Shown here: piece after piece, positions 34,022 to 43,524 of the stretch
Layout: every line of letters starts with the position of its first letter
Position numbering within the stretch: position 1 is the stretch's first letter
Assembly (NCBI GenBank): GCA_964460435.1
Contig: CAYWRH010000005.1
Span: 6,701 to 70,700, forward strand
Direction of reading: 5' to 3'
Source of the DNA: JAAZBV01 sp964460435
GTDB taxonomy: Bacteria; Desulfobacterota; DSM-4660; Desulfatiglandales; HGW-15
Length of the DNA: 64,000 bases
Program-made: the position numbers and the translations under genes
Notes under the pieces: model-generated
What the model saw: the letters and a program-made list of their open reading frames with translations, nothing else
What the model was told of the DNA's origin: nothing
Database searches by the model: none

Positions 34022-37000
34022 ATGACAATAGTAAGGCTGGCCATAAGGAGTATTATCTTTTATTACAGGATGAATATTGCCCTTATCCTTTCAGCATCTG
34101 TTGCAACTGCAACCCTTAGCGGGGCGCTTTTTGTTGGTGATTCTGTAAAGGCGACACTTAAGCATGCCTTTTATGCTAGGCTTGGAAAAACAGTTTTTGC
34201 TGTAGCTCCAGGTGACAGGTTCTTCACGGAGGGCTTGAGTTACCGGCTTATGAAACAGGGGATTGAAACCGCCCCTGTGCTGAGTATGCCAGGGATGATA
34301 ACCCGCGGAGACGGGGCAGTGCGCGTAAACAGGGTAAATGTTTTGGGCATTGATGGCCGGTTTTTCAGTCTGTCCATGGCAGGGAAGGCACCTGGAGAGC
34401 TTGAAGATGGGGCTGTATTGATAAACACGGCCCTTATGAGACGTCTTGCATCAGGAACAGAGAGTGTTAATGAGGTGGTGCTGCGTTTTGATAACCCCCC
34501 GCTGATATCACGCAATATTGTGCTTGCGCCATTAAAGGAGAGCACCATATCGGCACGTCTGCCTGTAACAGGAATGGTGGATGACAACCATTTCGGCAGA
34601 TTCAGCCTTGAATCAAATCAGGCAGAGCCATTAAATATATTTGTGCCCATTTCATGGCTGCAGAGAGAGATCAGGCGTGAAGGGGCTATTAACCTGCTTC
34701 TTATCCGGAATAACCCCTTAAAGTATGATGCATCTAAAATAGATAGGGCGATTTCTTCTGAATGGCAGCTTCCAGATGCAGGGGCAGAGCTGAAGAGCAG
34801 GGGAGAAGATGCTGTTGAACTTGTGAGTTCAAGGGTCTTTATTGATACTGCTTTATCTGATGCAGCCCTTAAGGCAGAACCGGATGCCATCCCTGTCCTG
34901 ACCTATTTTGTAAACGGGCTTAAGGCAGGTGACAGGGTTACCCCATATTCCATGGTTACAGCAGCAGAGAGAAAAGGGGAATTTGAGGACATATTTCCTG
35001 AAGGCATGAAGGATGATGAGATTGTAATCAATGAGTGGCTCGCTGATGATCTTGAGGCAAAGGTGGGCGATCAACTCATCATCAAGTATTACAGGCCTGA
35101 CGGGTGGCAGAGGCTTGAGGAGGCACAGAGGGCCTTCAGGATATGCCGGATTATCCCCATTGAAGGGGCTGCATCTGATAGAACCCTTGCGCCTGAGCTG
35201 CCGGGGCTCTCTGACGCAGAGAATTGCAGCGAGTGGGATGCATCACTGCCCATAAATCTCGATCTTATCAGGGATAAGGATGAGGCCTACTGGGATACAT
35301 ACAGGGGAACGCCAAAGGCATTTGTTACACTTGCTGCGGGAAAGGAGATGTGGGCCAGCTCATATGGCACCTTTACGGCGATCCGTTTTAAGGCCGGACC
35401 AAAGGAAAAGAATGCCATTGAAGAAAATATGATCAGAAGGGCAAATCCGGCGAACATAGGGTTATCTGTAATTCCGGTCTATGAAACCGGTATAAAGGCA
35501 AGCGCCGGAGGAACCGATTTTGGGCAGCTCTTCCTTGGCCTGAGCATGTTTCTGATAATCTCGGGCGTCATCCTTACATGGCTTTTATTCAGTTTCAGCA
35601 TTGAAGGGAGAAAAGGTCAGACAGGTATGCTTCTGGCAATAGGCTTTCCTGTGAAACGTCTGAGAAGGCTTTATCTTGCCGAAGGGCTCTTTATTGCCTT
35701 ATCAGGCGCCATTATCGGGACCCTGTTCAGCCTTTTATACACGAGGGCGCTCATATTCGGGCTTTCAAATGCATGGCAGGACGCAGTGGCGGGTATGACT
35801 GTTCAATACTCGGTAACAATTGCTTCCGTGTGCATTGGCTTTTTTTCCGGGTTTATTATTGCAATAGTGGCAATGGCCTTTACCCTTAAGCGGCAGATGA
35901 GGTTAGGCGCGCATGACCTATTGGCCGGAAATGAGCCGGTCTGTACAAATAAAGGCAAAACTAACAGAAAGGGAAAAGCAGGGTGGCTAATCCCAGCCCT
36001 TTTTCTTCTCGGGGCAGCCATGATAATTATTCTGGGCATCTCAGGCGGGAAAAGTGCTGAGACAGGCGCATTTTTCGGCGCAGGCATGCTGATGCTCTTA
36101 TCTATTATATTAATGATCAGAACGGTTTTTGCTTTATATGGTAGCAGGCATTCCAGTCGTTTGATTTCCATAAATTCCCTGGCCTTGAGGAATAATGCAC
36201 GTAAAAGGGGAAGAAGCCTTGCTGTTATCAGCATGCTTGCATGCGGTCTCTTCATGATTGTTGCAGTGAGCGCTAACCGTAAAAACCCTTATGCAGGCTC
36301 AGAGATACCTTCATCAGGCACAGGGGGGTTCAGCCTTTACGCTGAGTCTTCTGTGCCGGTATTTCATGACCTTAATTCTCTCTCAGGCAGGGAACAGTGG
36401 GGCATGGATTCATCTGTACTGAAGGGCACAGATATCTTAGGCCTAAGGGTGCTTGAAGGCGATGATGCAAGCTGCCTTAACCTTAACCGTGTTAATAACC
36501 CGCGTATAATAGGGGTTAAGCCGGATTTCCTAACCAAACGAAAGGCCTTTTCATTTCAAACGCTGGATATACCTGAGTATAAGAATAGTCCGTGGAATAT
36601 CCTGGAGCACAATTATGGCCATAACACTATTCCCGCTGTGGGAGATTACCCCACTGTATACTGGGGGCTTGGAAAAGAGACTGGGGAGATGCTTGTTTAC
36701 AAAAACAGCAGGGGCGAGGAGGTTAAGGTTCGTATTGCCGGTATGATTGAGAGTTCCATATTGCAGGGGAGCATTGTAATATCAGAAGAAAATATGCTTG
36801 AATATTTTCCGGAGGTGGAGGGTTTCAGGGCATGGCTTATAGATACCCCCATAAATAAAGGCTCTAAGGTAATGGAGCATCTCACAAAAAGGATGGCAGA
36901 TGCAGGGTTATCTGTTGAGACATCTGCTGAGCGTCTTGACATCTTTAACCGCATGGAGAATACCTATCTTAACATCTTTCTTGTGCTGGGCGGCCTTGGC

Positions 37001-37342
37001 CTTATCCTTGGTTGTATTGGTCTGGGGCTTATTGTTGCAAGAAACATTTTAGAGCGTCAGGCCGAGCTTGCCATGATGAGGGCAGTGGGTTTCAGCAGAG
37101 GCTCCATTATGAAGATGGTATTTTATGAACACCTGTACCTTCTGGGAGCAGGCCTAATATCAGGGTTTATTTGTGCCTTGATTTCTGTTATACCCACAAT
37201 AAAAACAGTATCAGGAGGGCTTCCCGTCGGGCTGGTACTGATTGTGACCACCCTGACGGGGGTAAGCGGGGTTATCTGGGTGCTGGCATCAATAATTATT
37301 GCACTGAAAGGGGAGATATTGGCCCCTTTAAGAAATGAATAA
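34022..37342 (+). CDS. ABC transporter permease, FtsX/MacB-like (1106 residues)
   Basis: Partner of the ATPase. One N-terminal helix (about 10-32), a long extracytoplasmic region (about 50-490), a three-helix FtsX-like bundle (about 500-620) with SIEGRKGQTGMLLAIG, then further helices at 655-720, a second extracytoplasmic part, and a C-terminal FtsX bundle with NILERQAELAMMRAVGFS (about 1005-1025) and two last helices. This is a duplicated-FtsX permease as in large exporters of the LolE/MacB kin without a fused ATPase. No signal for substrate; the surrounding propellers and glycosyltransferase hint at envelope or secreted product export. Normal coding throughout. Confidence 0.85.
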   Translation: MTIVRLAIRSIIFYYRMNIALILSASVATATLSGALFVGDSVKATLKHAFYARLGKTVFAVAPGDRFFTEGLSYRLMKQGIETAPVLSMPGMITRGDGAVRVNRVNVLGIDGRFFSLSMAGKAPGELEDGAVLINTALMRRLASGTESVNEVVLRFDNPPLISRNIVLAPLKESTISARLPVTGMVDDNHFGRFSLESNQAEPLNIFVPISWLQREIRREGAINLLLIRNNPLKYDASKIDRAISSEWQLPDAGAELKSRGEDAVELVSSRVFIDTALSDAALKAEPDAIPVLTYFVNGLKAGDRVTPYSMVTAAERKGEFEDIFPEGMKDDEIVINEWLADDLEAKVGDQLIIKYYRPDGWQRLEEAQRAFRICRIIPIEGAASDRTLAPELPGLSDAENCSEWDASLPINLDLIRDKDEAYWDTYRGTPKAFVTLAAGKEMWASSYGTFTAIRFKAGPKEKNAIEENMIRRANPANIGLSVIPVYETGIKASAGGTDFGQLFLGLSMFLIISGVILTWLLFSFSIEGRKGQTGMLLAIGFPVKRLRRLYLAEGLFIALSGAIIGTLFSLLYTRALIFGLSNAWQDAVAGMTVQYSVTIASVCIGFFSGFIIAIVAMAFTLKRQMRLGAHDLLAGNEPVCTNKGKTNRKGKAGWLIPALFLLGAAMIIILGISGGKSAETGAFFGAGMLMLLSIILMIRTVFALYGSRHSSRLISINSLALRNNARKRGRSLAVISMLACGLFMIVAVSANRKNPYAGSEIPSSGTGGFSLYAESSVPVFHDLNSLSGREQWGMDSSVLKGTDILGLRVLEGDDASCLNLNRVNNPRIIGVKPDFLTKRKAFSFQTLDIPEYKNSPWNILEHNYGHNTIPAVGDYPTVYWGLGKETGEMLVYKNSRGEEVKVRIAGMIESSILQGSIVISEENMLEYFPEVEGFRAWLIDTPINKGSKVMEHLTKRMADAGLSVETSAERLDIFNRMENTYLNIFLVLGGLGLILGCIGLGLIVARNILERQAELAMMRAVGFSRGSIMKMVFYEHLYLLGAGLISGFICALISVIPTIKTVSGGLPVGLVLIVTTLTGVSGVIWVLASIIIALKGEILAPLRNE

Positions 37343-37350
37343 AAGAGTGT

Positions 37351-37430
37351 TTACCGCTGAGACACAGGGCACAGAGAAATGCTGTTTAAAATAAATTAAC
37401 TCTGTGACATCTGCGCCTCTGTGGTGATAA
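37351..37430. repeat. Degenerate inverted-repeat element related to 2192-2272
   Basis: The left side TTACCGCTGAGACACAGGGCACAGAGA and the right side (CTCTGTGACATCTGCGCCTCTGTGGTGATAA) are mirrored with some mismatches, with the same spacing of CACAGAG/CTCTGTG units as the CACGGAG element at 2192. It lies between the permease gene and propeller 3 and may form a hairpin. Confidence 0.5.
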
Positions 37431-37463
37431 AACAGTATCAGTATTATGTAAAATGGAATAAGA

Positions 37464-38870
37464 ATGAGTCATCTCTCCAAATATGCAGGCCTCCTGCCGG
37501 TATTTATCATTATTGCCGGAGGCCTCTCTTTACTCTCTCTGCTCCTTCTTCAGGGACGGGGGGCAAATGTCTCCATGCGTTTGCCTCTAGCCGAGAACAG
37601 TGTTATATCATCGGAAGATTCCATCCCGTTTGCGGGTGAGCTGACTCAATCGAGTGGTGTGCCATCGCAGCTACAGGGATCATGGCCCGGATTCAGGGGG
37701 GCGAATCTTGATGCAATAGTCACGGAAAAAAATTCAGGGGCCTTTAACCTTAACTGGGAAAAAGAGAGGCCAAAAGAGCTGTGGAATATAGAACTTGGCG
37801 AGGGATATGCAGGGGCCGCCGTTAAAAAGGGTCGAGTATATATACTTGACTACGATCAGAAAAAGGAAGGGGATGTTATACGATGCCTCTCTCTTGATGA
37901 TGGCAAAGAGATATGGCGCTATTTTTACAGGGTCAAGATAAAGCGCAACCACGGAATGAGCAGGACAATACCATTTGTTACTGAAGAGAGCGTAATCACA
38001 ATTGGTCCCAAATGCCATGTTGTCTGCCTTGATGCAGAGACAGGCAACCTTCGCTGGGTAAGGGATCTTGTCAAAGAAGATGGGGCAGAGGTTCCTGCCT
38101 GGTATGCAGGTCAATGCCCTCTTGTTGACGGCAATAAACTGATACTTGGCGTTGGCGGAAAGGATGCCCTTGTTATGGCCCTTGACTGCCTTACAGGAAA
38201 GATCATATGGAAAACACCCAATCCACAGGGCTTCAAGATGACCCACTCCTCTGTTGTTCCAATGCTCCTTGGCAGTGAAAGGTCTTATGTATATTGTTCC
38301 AGCGGCGGGGTGGTTGGCGTTTCCGCTGAGGACGGAAGGCTTTTATGGCATTATCCTGACTGGCGTATTAACATAGCAAATGTGCCTACCCCGGTAATTA
38401 TCGATAAGGAGCGCATATTCCTTTGCGGAGGCTATAACTCTGGCGCAATGATGCTCTCTGTAAAAATGGTTGATAATAATTATATTCCCGCCCCCATTCT
38501 GAGGCTCAATCCAAGGGTCTTTGGATCGGATCAGCAGACCCCGCTTTTTTACAGGGGCTATATATATGGCGTAAGACCGGATCAGCAGCTTGTATGCATG
38601 GATACTGACGGCAACATAAAGTGGACAAGCACATCTTTAAACAAGTTTGGTCTTGGCCCCTATACCATAATAAATGACATGATCTATATTATGAATGATG
38701 ACGGCCTTCTTTCGGTTGTCAAGGCAACGCCTTCGGCCTATGAGCCTGTCACCAGCGCAAAGGTGCTTGAGGGCCATGAGTCTTGGGGGCCAATGGTCTT
38801 TGTATCGGGCAGACTCATTGTACGAGACCTTACGCGCATGAAGTGTCTTGATATTATGAAAGGGGGTTAA
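37464..38870 (+). CDS. Membrane-anchored PQQ-like beta-propeller protein (3)
   Basis: N-terminal hydrophobic helix (residues 10-30), a linker of about 45 residues, the entry motif SWPGFRGAN (about 76) and PQQ-like blades (DAETGNLRW, DCLTGKIIW, AEDGRLLWHYP). It is a paralogue of propeller 1 across the full length. No CxxCH and no clear PQQ ligands. Only four bases separate its stop from the NHL gene, so it begins the redox part of the cluster. Role unknown; a scaffold or electron-transfer partner is possible (inference). Confidence 0.8.
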   Translation: MSHLSKYAGLLPVFIIIAGGLSLLSLLLLQGRGANVSMRLPLAENSVISSEDSIPFAGELTQSSGVPSQLQGSWPGFRGANLDAIVTEKNSGAFNLNWEKERPKELWNIELGEGYAGAAVKKGRVYILDYDQKKEGDVIRCLSLDDGKEIWRYFYRVKIKRNHGMSRTIPFVTEESVITIGPKCHVVCLDAETGNLRWVRDLVKEDGAEVPAWYAGQCPLVDGNKLILGVGGKDALVMALDCLTGKIIWKTPNPQGFKMTHSSVVPMLLGSERSYVYCSSGGVVGVSAEDGRLLWHYPDWRINIANVPTPVIIDKERIFLCGGYNSGAMMLSVKMVDNNYIPAPILRLNPRVFGSDQQTPLFYRGYIYGVRPDQQLVCMDTDGNIKWTSTSLNKFGLGPYTIINDMIYIMNDDGLLSVVKATPSAYEPVTSAKVLEGHESWGPMVFVSGRLIVRDLTRMKCLDIMKGG

Positions 38871-38874
38871 AATC

Positions 38875-39873
38875 ATGAAGGATAAAAATCAGACCCGTCG
38901 TGACTTTTTAAGGGATGTGGCTGTCAGGGGCCCTGTGGCCGCCCTTGGAGGGCTTGTCTCTATCGGGTTATCAAAGGATATTATGGCTAAAGAACCTGTC
39001 AGCATGACAGAAATCGATCCTGAAATGATCCTTTATAAGGAGATAATTAAACCCGCAGCCACAGGTTTTACAGAATCGCGCAGCATATCAGCAGATAGTG
39101 CAGGTTTTATTTATCTGGCAGGAGACAGGGGGATAAAGGTAATGGACTATGCGGGCGCAATAAGGGAGACTATTGATCTTGATGTTTCTCCATATTGTCT
39201 GATCCCCGGGGAAAAAAGATATTATATTGCCTTAAAAGAGAGGATAATTATTACAGATAGAAATGGTAAGAGAGAATCCGAATGGCCTCTCCTTGGTGAT
39301 AATTCATGGATTACAGCTATTGCTATGGATGATGAGCATATGTTTATTGCCGATGCAGGCCAGCGGATTGTCTTATGTTATGATCTCAAGGGTAATTTTA
39401 TCCGCAGGATCGGAGATAAAAATTTTGACAGGGATATCCCCGGTTTTGTGGTTCTTGGCCCCTACTTTGATCTCGCAATTGCCCCGGATGGCCTGCTGCG
39501 TGTGGCAAACCCTGGAAGACACAGGGTTGAGGCATACACGGTTAAAGGAGACCTGGAATTTGCCTGGGGAGAGTTTGGCAACAGGCCTGAAGATTTTACT
39601 GCCTGCTGCAATCCTGTAAGTTTTGCTGTTCTTTCTGACGGCAGCATCATAACATGTGAAAAGGGCATTGCCCGGGTCAAGGTTTATGATACCTTTGGCA
39701 AACTCAGGGGTTTTGTGGCAGACCCCAAAGATATGGCAAATATATCTCAACCGGACGGTTTTAAAATAGAGAGGACTCAACGCTACGGCTTTGATATAGC
39801 GGCAGATGATAACGGGCATGTTTTTATACTCGACAGGTCAAGGAATTTGGTAAGGTTTTTTAAACGGAAATAA
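38875..39873 (+). CDS. NHL-repeat beta-propeller protein with Tat signal
   Basis: 332 residues. Tat-type signal with TRRDFLRD at residues 7-14, then an AG-rich hydrophobic stretch (VAALGGLVSIGL). Mature part has NHL-type blades (ISADSAGFIYLAGDRGIKV, IAPDGLLRVANPGRHRVEAY, IAADDNGHVFILDRSRNLVRFF), expected to form a six-bladed propeller on the periplasmic side. Tat export of a cofactor-less propeller suggests it is exported folded or with a bound partner, for example the next polyferredoxin. Immediately downstream of propeller 3. Confidence 0.8.
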   Translation: MKDKNQTRRDFLRDVAVRGPVAALGGLVSIGLSKDIMAKEPVSMTEIDPEMILYKEIIKPAATGFTESRSISADSAGFIYLAGDRGIKVMDYAGAIRETIDLDVSPYCLIPGEKRYYIALKERIIITDRNGKRESEWPLLGDNSWITAIAMDDEHMFIADAGQRIVLCYDLKGNFIRRIGDKNFDRDIPGFVVLGPYFDLAIAPDGLLRVANPGRHRVEAYTVKGDLEFAWGEFGNRPEDFTACCNPVSFAVLSDGSIITCEKGIARVKVYDTFGKLRGFVADPKDMANISQPDGFKIERTQRYGFDIAADDNGHVFILDRSRNLVRFFKRK

Positions 39874-39917
39874 AGGTTAAAACAGGTTTCAGACCTGTCT
39901 ATAAAGTGGTATGGAAC

Positions 39918-40487
39918 ATGGATAACAAAAACAACAAAACAAAATCCAGGCGTGAATTTCTGCGTGATGCCCTTCGCGGGGCATCCCTTTTAGCCATAGG
40001 CGGCATAACAGGCCTGGGATGGTATAGAAGGCAGAATGCCCCATATGCCTGGCAGATAGACCCGTACAAATGCGCCACCTGCGGTAACTGCGAAACAGCA
40101 TGTGTGCTGGAGGAATCAGCGGTAAAGTGTGTGCACTCCTATGAAATGTGCGGCTACTGCCGGATATGCTTTGGATTTTTTGAACCGCAGCCCCATGCCA
40201 TTAATGAGGGCGCTGAAAATCAGCTCTGCCCCATGGGAGCCATAAGAAGAAAGTATATTGAAGACCCGTACTATGAATATACGATAGATGAATCCCTGTG
40301 CACAGGCTGTGCAAAATGTGTAAAGACCTGCACGGGCTTTGGTAACGGCTCTCTTCACATGCAGGTGCGCCATGACAGATGCGTAAACTGCAATCAGTGT
40401 GCGATTGCCCTTGTCTGTCCGTCAGACGCATTCAGGAGGGTTCCTGTCAACTCTCCCTACCTCTTCAAGAAGGGGGACAGGGCTTGA
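39918..40487 (+). CDS. Periplasmic polyferredoxin with Tat signal
   Basis: 189 residues from ATG 39918 (a GTG at 39906 is in frame but would extend the N-terminus before the Tat motif). SRREFLRD at about residue 10 with a hydrophobic segment (LLAIGGITGLGW) is a Tat signal. It has cysteines for four [4Fe-4S]-type sites: CATCGNCETAC...C, CGYCRIC...LCP, CTGCAKCVKTC and CVNCNQC...CP. It resembles NapG/NrfC-type electron carriers exchanged with NapH-like membrane proteins, and the next gene encodes such a protein, with stop and start overlapping. A palindrome (ACAGGT/ACCTGT) lies just upstream. Confidence 0.82.
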   Translation: MDNKNNKTKSRREFLRDALRGASLLAIGGITGLGWYRRQNAPYAWQIDPYKCATCGNCETACVLEESAVKCVHSYEMCGYCRICFGFFEPQPHAINEGAENQLCPMGAIRRKYIEDPYYEYTIDESLCTGCAKCVKTCTGFGNGSLHMQVRHDRCVNCNQCAIALVCPSDAFRRVPVNSPYLFKKGDRA

Positions 40488-41797
40488 GATTAAGGTTACT
40501 AATATCATTTATTATCCTTTCGGCATTATTAGTTGTTGCTATCGATGCATATTCAATTGAAAGATTTCCTCCTCCCCAGTTTGAAGGGGACTATGTGCGG
40601 CCAGAGTTCACTGCGCCTGCGCCAAGGGGAGGTGTATGGCCTGTTGTTGACGCAGCTTTGCTTTTATCGTCCCTTGGCATCTCCTCATGGTTTGTCCTTA
40701 AAAAACGCAGCAGGCCGGCAGTTTTTGGCCTGATGCTGTTCTCGATTGCCTATTTTGGATTTTTTAGAAAGGGGTGTGTCTGCTCAATAGGGTCGATACA
40801 GGACATGGGTTTGTTTCTTTTTAACAAGGACTTTTTTTTACCGCTCATCACCATTTTCTTCTTTATAGCCCCGCTTGTTTTTACCCTGCTTTTTGGCAGG
40901 AGTTTCTGTGCAGGGGTATGCCCGTTAGGGGCTCTCCAGGATATCACACTCATAAGGTCTGTAAAAATACCGGTGTGGCTGGAGCATACACTTCGGTTTC
41001 TGGCATATCTCTATCTTGCCCTTGCAGTGTGGCTCGCCTCCATGGGGAGCACCTTTGTTATATGCAAGTACGACCCGTATATTGCCATATTTCGAAGGAA
41101 TGCAAATCTTGACCTGCTCATAATCGGCGGAATACTTCTTGTTATTGGATTTTTCATAGGACGGCCCTACTGCCGTTTTTTATGCCCCTACGGAGTGATA
41201 CTCCGCCAGTTTTCGCGACTCTCCAAATGGCGTATAAGCATTACGCCTTCAGACTGCAATCAGTGCAGGCTCTGTGAAGATGCCTGCCCTTACGGGGCAA
41301 TTAAGCCGCCGGTGCCTTCATGGCCTGATGCAACCTATAAGGGTGATAAGAGAAGGCTTGCCATTTTGCTTCTCCTGCTCCCGTTTATAATTCTCCTTGG
41401 CGCCATAACAGGCAACAGGATGGCGCCGATTGCAGCAGGGACTCATCCTGTGGTCAGTCTGGCAGAGAGAATATGGATGGAGGAAAACCAGCAGATTACT
41501 GAGACAACAGATGCAAGCCAGGTTTTCAGGTCATCCGGTGAGACAATAGATTCACTTTATAGACGCGCTGATGTTATAAGGGCAGGTTTTGAAAAGGGAG
41601 GATGGTTTTTCGGAGGCTTTCTGGGGCTTGTTCTCGGAGGCAAGCTGATTTTATTGAGTCTGCGCAGGAGGCAATATGAGTATGAGGCTGACAGGGCAGG
41701 ATGTGTGTCATGCGCACGCTGTTTCAGATACTGTCCAAAGGAGCGTGAATGCCCCCCCAATAAGATCGAGGAGACCGGAGGTTTGATCATAAAATGA
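40484..41797 (+). CDS. NapH-like membrane iron-sulfur protein
   Basis: 437 residues, at least five to six transmembrane helices, with the NapH/RdxA-type motifs CVCSIGSIQDM, FCAGVCPLGALQDI and YCRFLCPYGVILRQ, followed by a cytoplasmic ferredoxin part CNQCRLCEDACPYGA, another helix, and a C-terminal CVSCARCFRYCPKEREC. Such proteins move electrons between quinol or cytoplasmic donors and periplasmic ferredoxins. I start it at TTG 40484 (overlapping the TGA of the previous gene, with AGGGGGA upstream); the reading frame is open further up to 40379 but those codons lie inside the polyferredoxin gene and give a non-conserved Cys-rich stretch. ATGA overlap with the next gene. Confidence 0.82.
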   Translation: MRLRLLISFIILSALLVVAIDAYSIERFPPPQFEGDYVRPEFTAPAPRGGVWPVVDAALLLSSLGISSWFVLKKRSRPAVFGLMLFSIAYFGFFRKGCVCSIGSIQDMGLFLFNKDFFLPLITIFFFIAPLVFTLLFGRSFCAGVCPLGALQDITLIRSVKIPVWLEHTLRFLAYLYLALAVWLASMGSTFVICKYDPYIAIFRRNANLDLLIIGGILLVIGFFIGRPYCRFLCPYGVILRQFSRLSKWRISITPSDCNQCRLCEDACPYGAIKPPVPSWPDATYKGDKRRLAILLLLLPFIILLGAITGNRMAPIAAGTHPVVSLAERIWMEENQQITETTDASQVFRSSGETIDSLYRRADVIRAGFEKGGWFFGGFLGLVLGGKLILLSLRRRQYEYEADRAGCVSCARCFRYCPKERECPPNKIEETGGLIIK

Positions 41798-43524
41798 CCC
41801 CGAACGCTTCTGCCGATAGACTGTTGATGCTTCAGAATCTCCTTAAAAAGATCATTGTGATAGGGGCTATTTTCAGCCTGGTCTTTCTTGCGGCGCTTAT
41901 TGTAAACGGTTATCAGCAGTATGTTAAAGGCGCAGACAAATATCTGTTAATCACTGAACTGAAACATAAGTTACTAGAGAGCCCTGATGATGAAGCCCTT
42001 ATAAGAGAGATAAGGGAACTTGACCGTGACTATCGCGCAGACAGACTGAGACGGATAGATTTTTCAGGCCTGGCCTCATTAATGCTATTAATAAGCGCAA
42101 TAATAACAATAGGGGCATATAAATGGATGCAGGGCCTTAAGGAAACAGTTCCTGAACCATGCGATATGAAAGGTGAACCTTTTAAAAGGCTTTATTTAGG
42201 CGAAAGCCGGATAGCTCTTATTGCCTTTGCAGCCATTTTAACGGTAACAGCCATTTTTATTCAGCAGCAAATGCACACTGAATGGATTGAGGGCATTAAC
42301 AAAGGAGTGCCTGAAGAACCTGCTTATGCATCTGTGGATGAATTTATGCAGAACTGGCACCGCTTCAGGGGTTTTGGAGGCGCTGGCATTGCAAATCTGG
42401 AGGATATTCCATTAAAATGGGATGGCGCAACCGGCGAGGGCATAATCTGGAAAACACCTGTTCCTCTGCCAGGTTTTAACTCGCCCATTGTGTGGAAGGA
42501 TCGTGTTTTTCTGTCAGGCGGTAATGATGAAAAACGGCAGGTTTATTGTTTTGATGCATCCACAGGCGCTATCCTGTGGAGCGTAGATGTGCCCTCTGCC
42601 CCTGCCGGCGCCCAAAAATTTACAGTAATGGAAGACACAGGTTATGCGGCCTCATCGATGGCAACAGACGGGGTGCGTGTATATGCCATCTTTGCAACTG
42701 GGGATATGGCTGCGATTGATTTTAATGGACGTTTATTGTGGCACAGGGGTCTTGGCATACCTGTGAGCCTGTACGGGTATGCCTCAAGCCTTGAGGTGTG
42801 GCAGGATCGTGTAATAGTGCAGTATGATCAGGCCGGTGCAGAGGATAATAAGTCCAGGCTGTTTGCCTTTAATGGCGCAACAGGGACCCTCATTTGGGAG
42901 ACAAAAAGGCCTGTTCCAAACAGCTGGACATCTCCCATTGTGGCAAATACCGGTAACATCTGGCAGTTAATAACCGTTGCCGACCCGTATGTGATAGCCT
43001 ATGACCCTGACAATGGAAAAGAGATTTGGCGTGCGAACTGTATTAAGGGTGATGTGGGCGCATCGCCGATTGTTGCCGGCAACATGGCTATTGCAATAGC
43101 CCCTGACCTCCATAATGCGGCAGTTCGCACTGACGGAAAAGGCGATGTAACGGCCACCCATATTGCATGGATAAATGATGATGTCGGGCCAACCATTGTC
43201 TCTCCGGTTTCAGACGGCAGGAGTGTATTTTATCTTGATACCTATGGAACGCTATATAATGTCAACCTTGCAGATGGAAAACTCATTTATGAACATGATT
43301 TTAACGAAAACGTTAATGCCTCACCCACACTGGCAGCAGGCAGGATATATGTCCTTACACTTGAAGGAAACATGTTCATAGGCACAGCAGGTGAAAGGGA
43401 GTTTCATGTTGAGGCAACTAACCCTTTAGGTGAACAGTGTTATGCAACCCCCGCCTTTATGCCCGGGAGGATATATATAAGAGGAAAAGAGAATTTATAC
43501 TGTATTGGAAATGAAAAACCCTGA
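41794..43524 (+). CDS. PQQ-like beta-propeller protein with N-terminal membrane domain (4)
   Basis: 576 residues. Three hydrophobic helices (about 22-44, 90-110 and 140-160) separated by charged loops precede the entry motif NWHRFRGFGGAG (about 188) and seven or so PQQ-like blades (CFDASTGAILWSV, AFNGATGTLIWETK, AYDPDNGKEIWRAN, NLADGKLIYEHD). The propeller should face the periplasm. The helices before it set it apart from the other three propellers. Coupled to the NapH-like gene (ATGA at 41794) and overlapping the NuoEF-type gene by 14 bases. Confidence 0.8.
   Translation: MTPNASADRLLMLQNLLKKIIVIGAIFSLVFLAALIVNGYQQYVKGADKYLLITELKHKLLESPDDEALIREIRELDRDYRADRLRRIDFSGLASLMLLISAIITIGAYKWMQGLKETVPEPCDMKGEPFKRLYLGESRIALIAFAAILTVTAIFIQQQMHTEWIEGINKGVPEEPAYASVDEFMQNWHRFRGFGGAGIANLEDIPLKWDGATGEGIIWKTPVPLPGFNSPIVWKDRVFLSGGNDEKRQVYCFDASTGAILWSVDVPSAPAGAQKFTVMEDTGYAASSMATDGVRVYAIFATGDMAAIDFNGRLLWHRGLGIPVSLYGYASSLEVWQDRVIVQYDQAGAEDNKSRLFAFNGATGTLIWETKRPVPNSWTSPIVANTGNIWQLITVADPYVIAYDPDNGKEIWRANCIKGDVGASPIVAGNMAIAIAPDLHNAAVRTDGKGDVTATHIAWINDDVGPTIVSPVSDGRSVFYLDTYGTLYNVNLADGKLIYEHDFNENVNASPTLAAGRIYVLTLEGNMFIGTAGEREFHVEATNPLGEQCYATPAFMPGRIYIRGKENLYCIGNEKP

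Noticed and set aside
40379..40483. N-terminal extension of the NapH-like protein to an ATG at 40379
   Set aside because: These codons lie inside the polyferredoxin gene in another frame and give a non-hydrophobic Cys-rich stretch. TTG 40484 has a ribosome site and begins right at the first helix.
29177..43524. PQQ-dependent alcohol dehydrogenases
   Set aside because: The proteins have only the propeller blade pattern; no clear PQQ or calcium ligands and no haem motif were seen.
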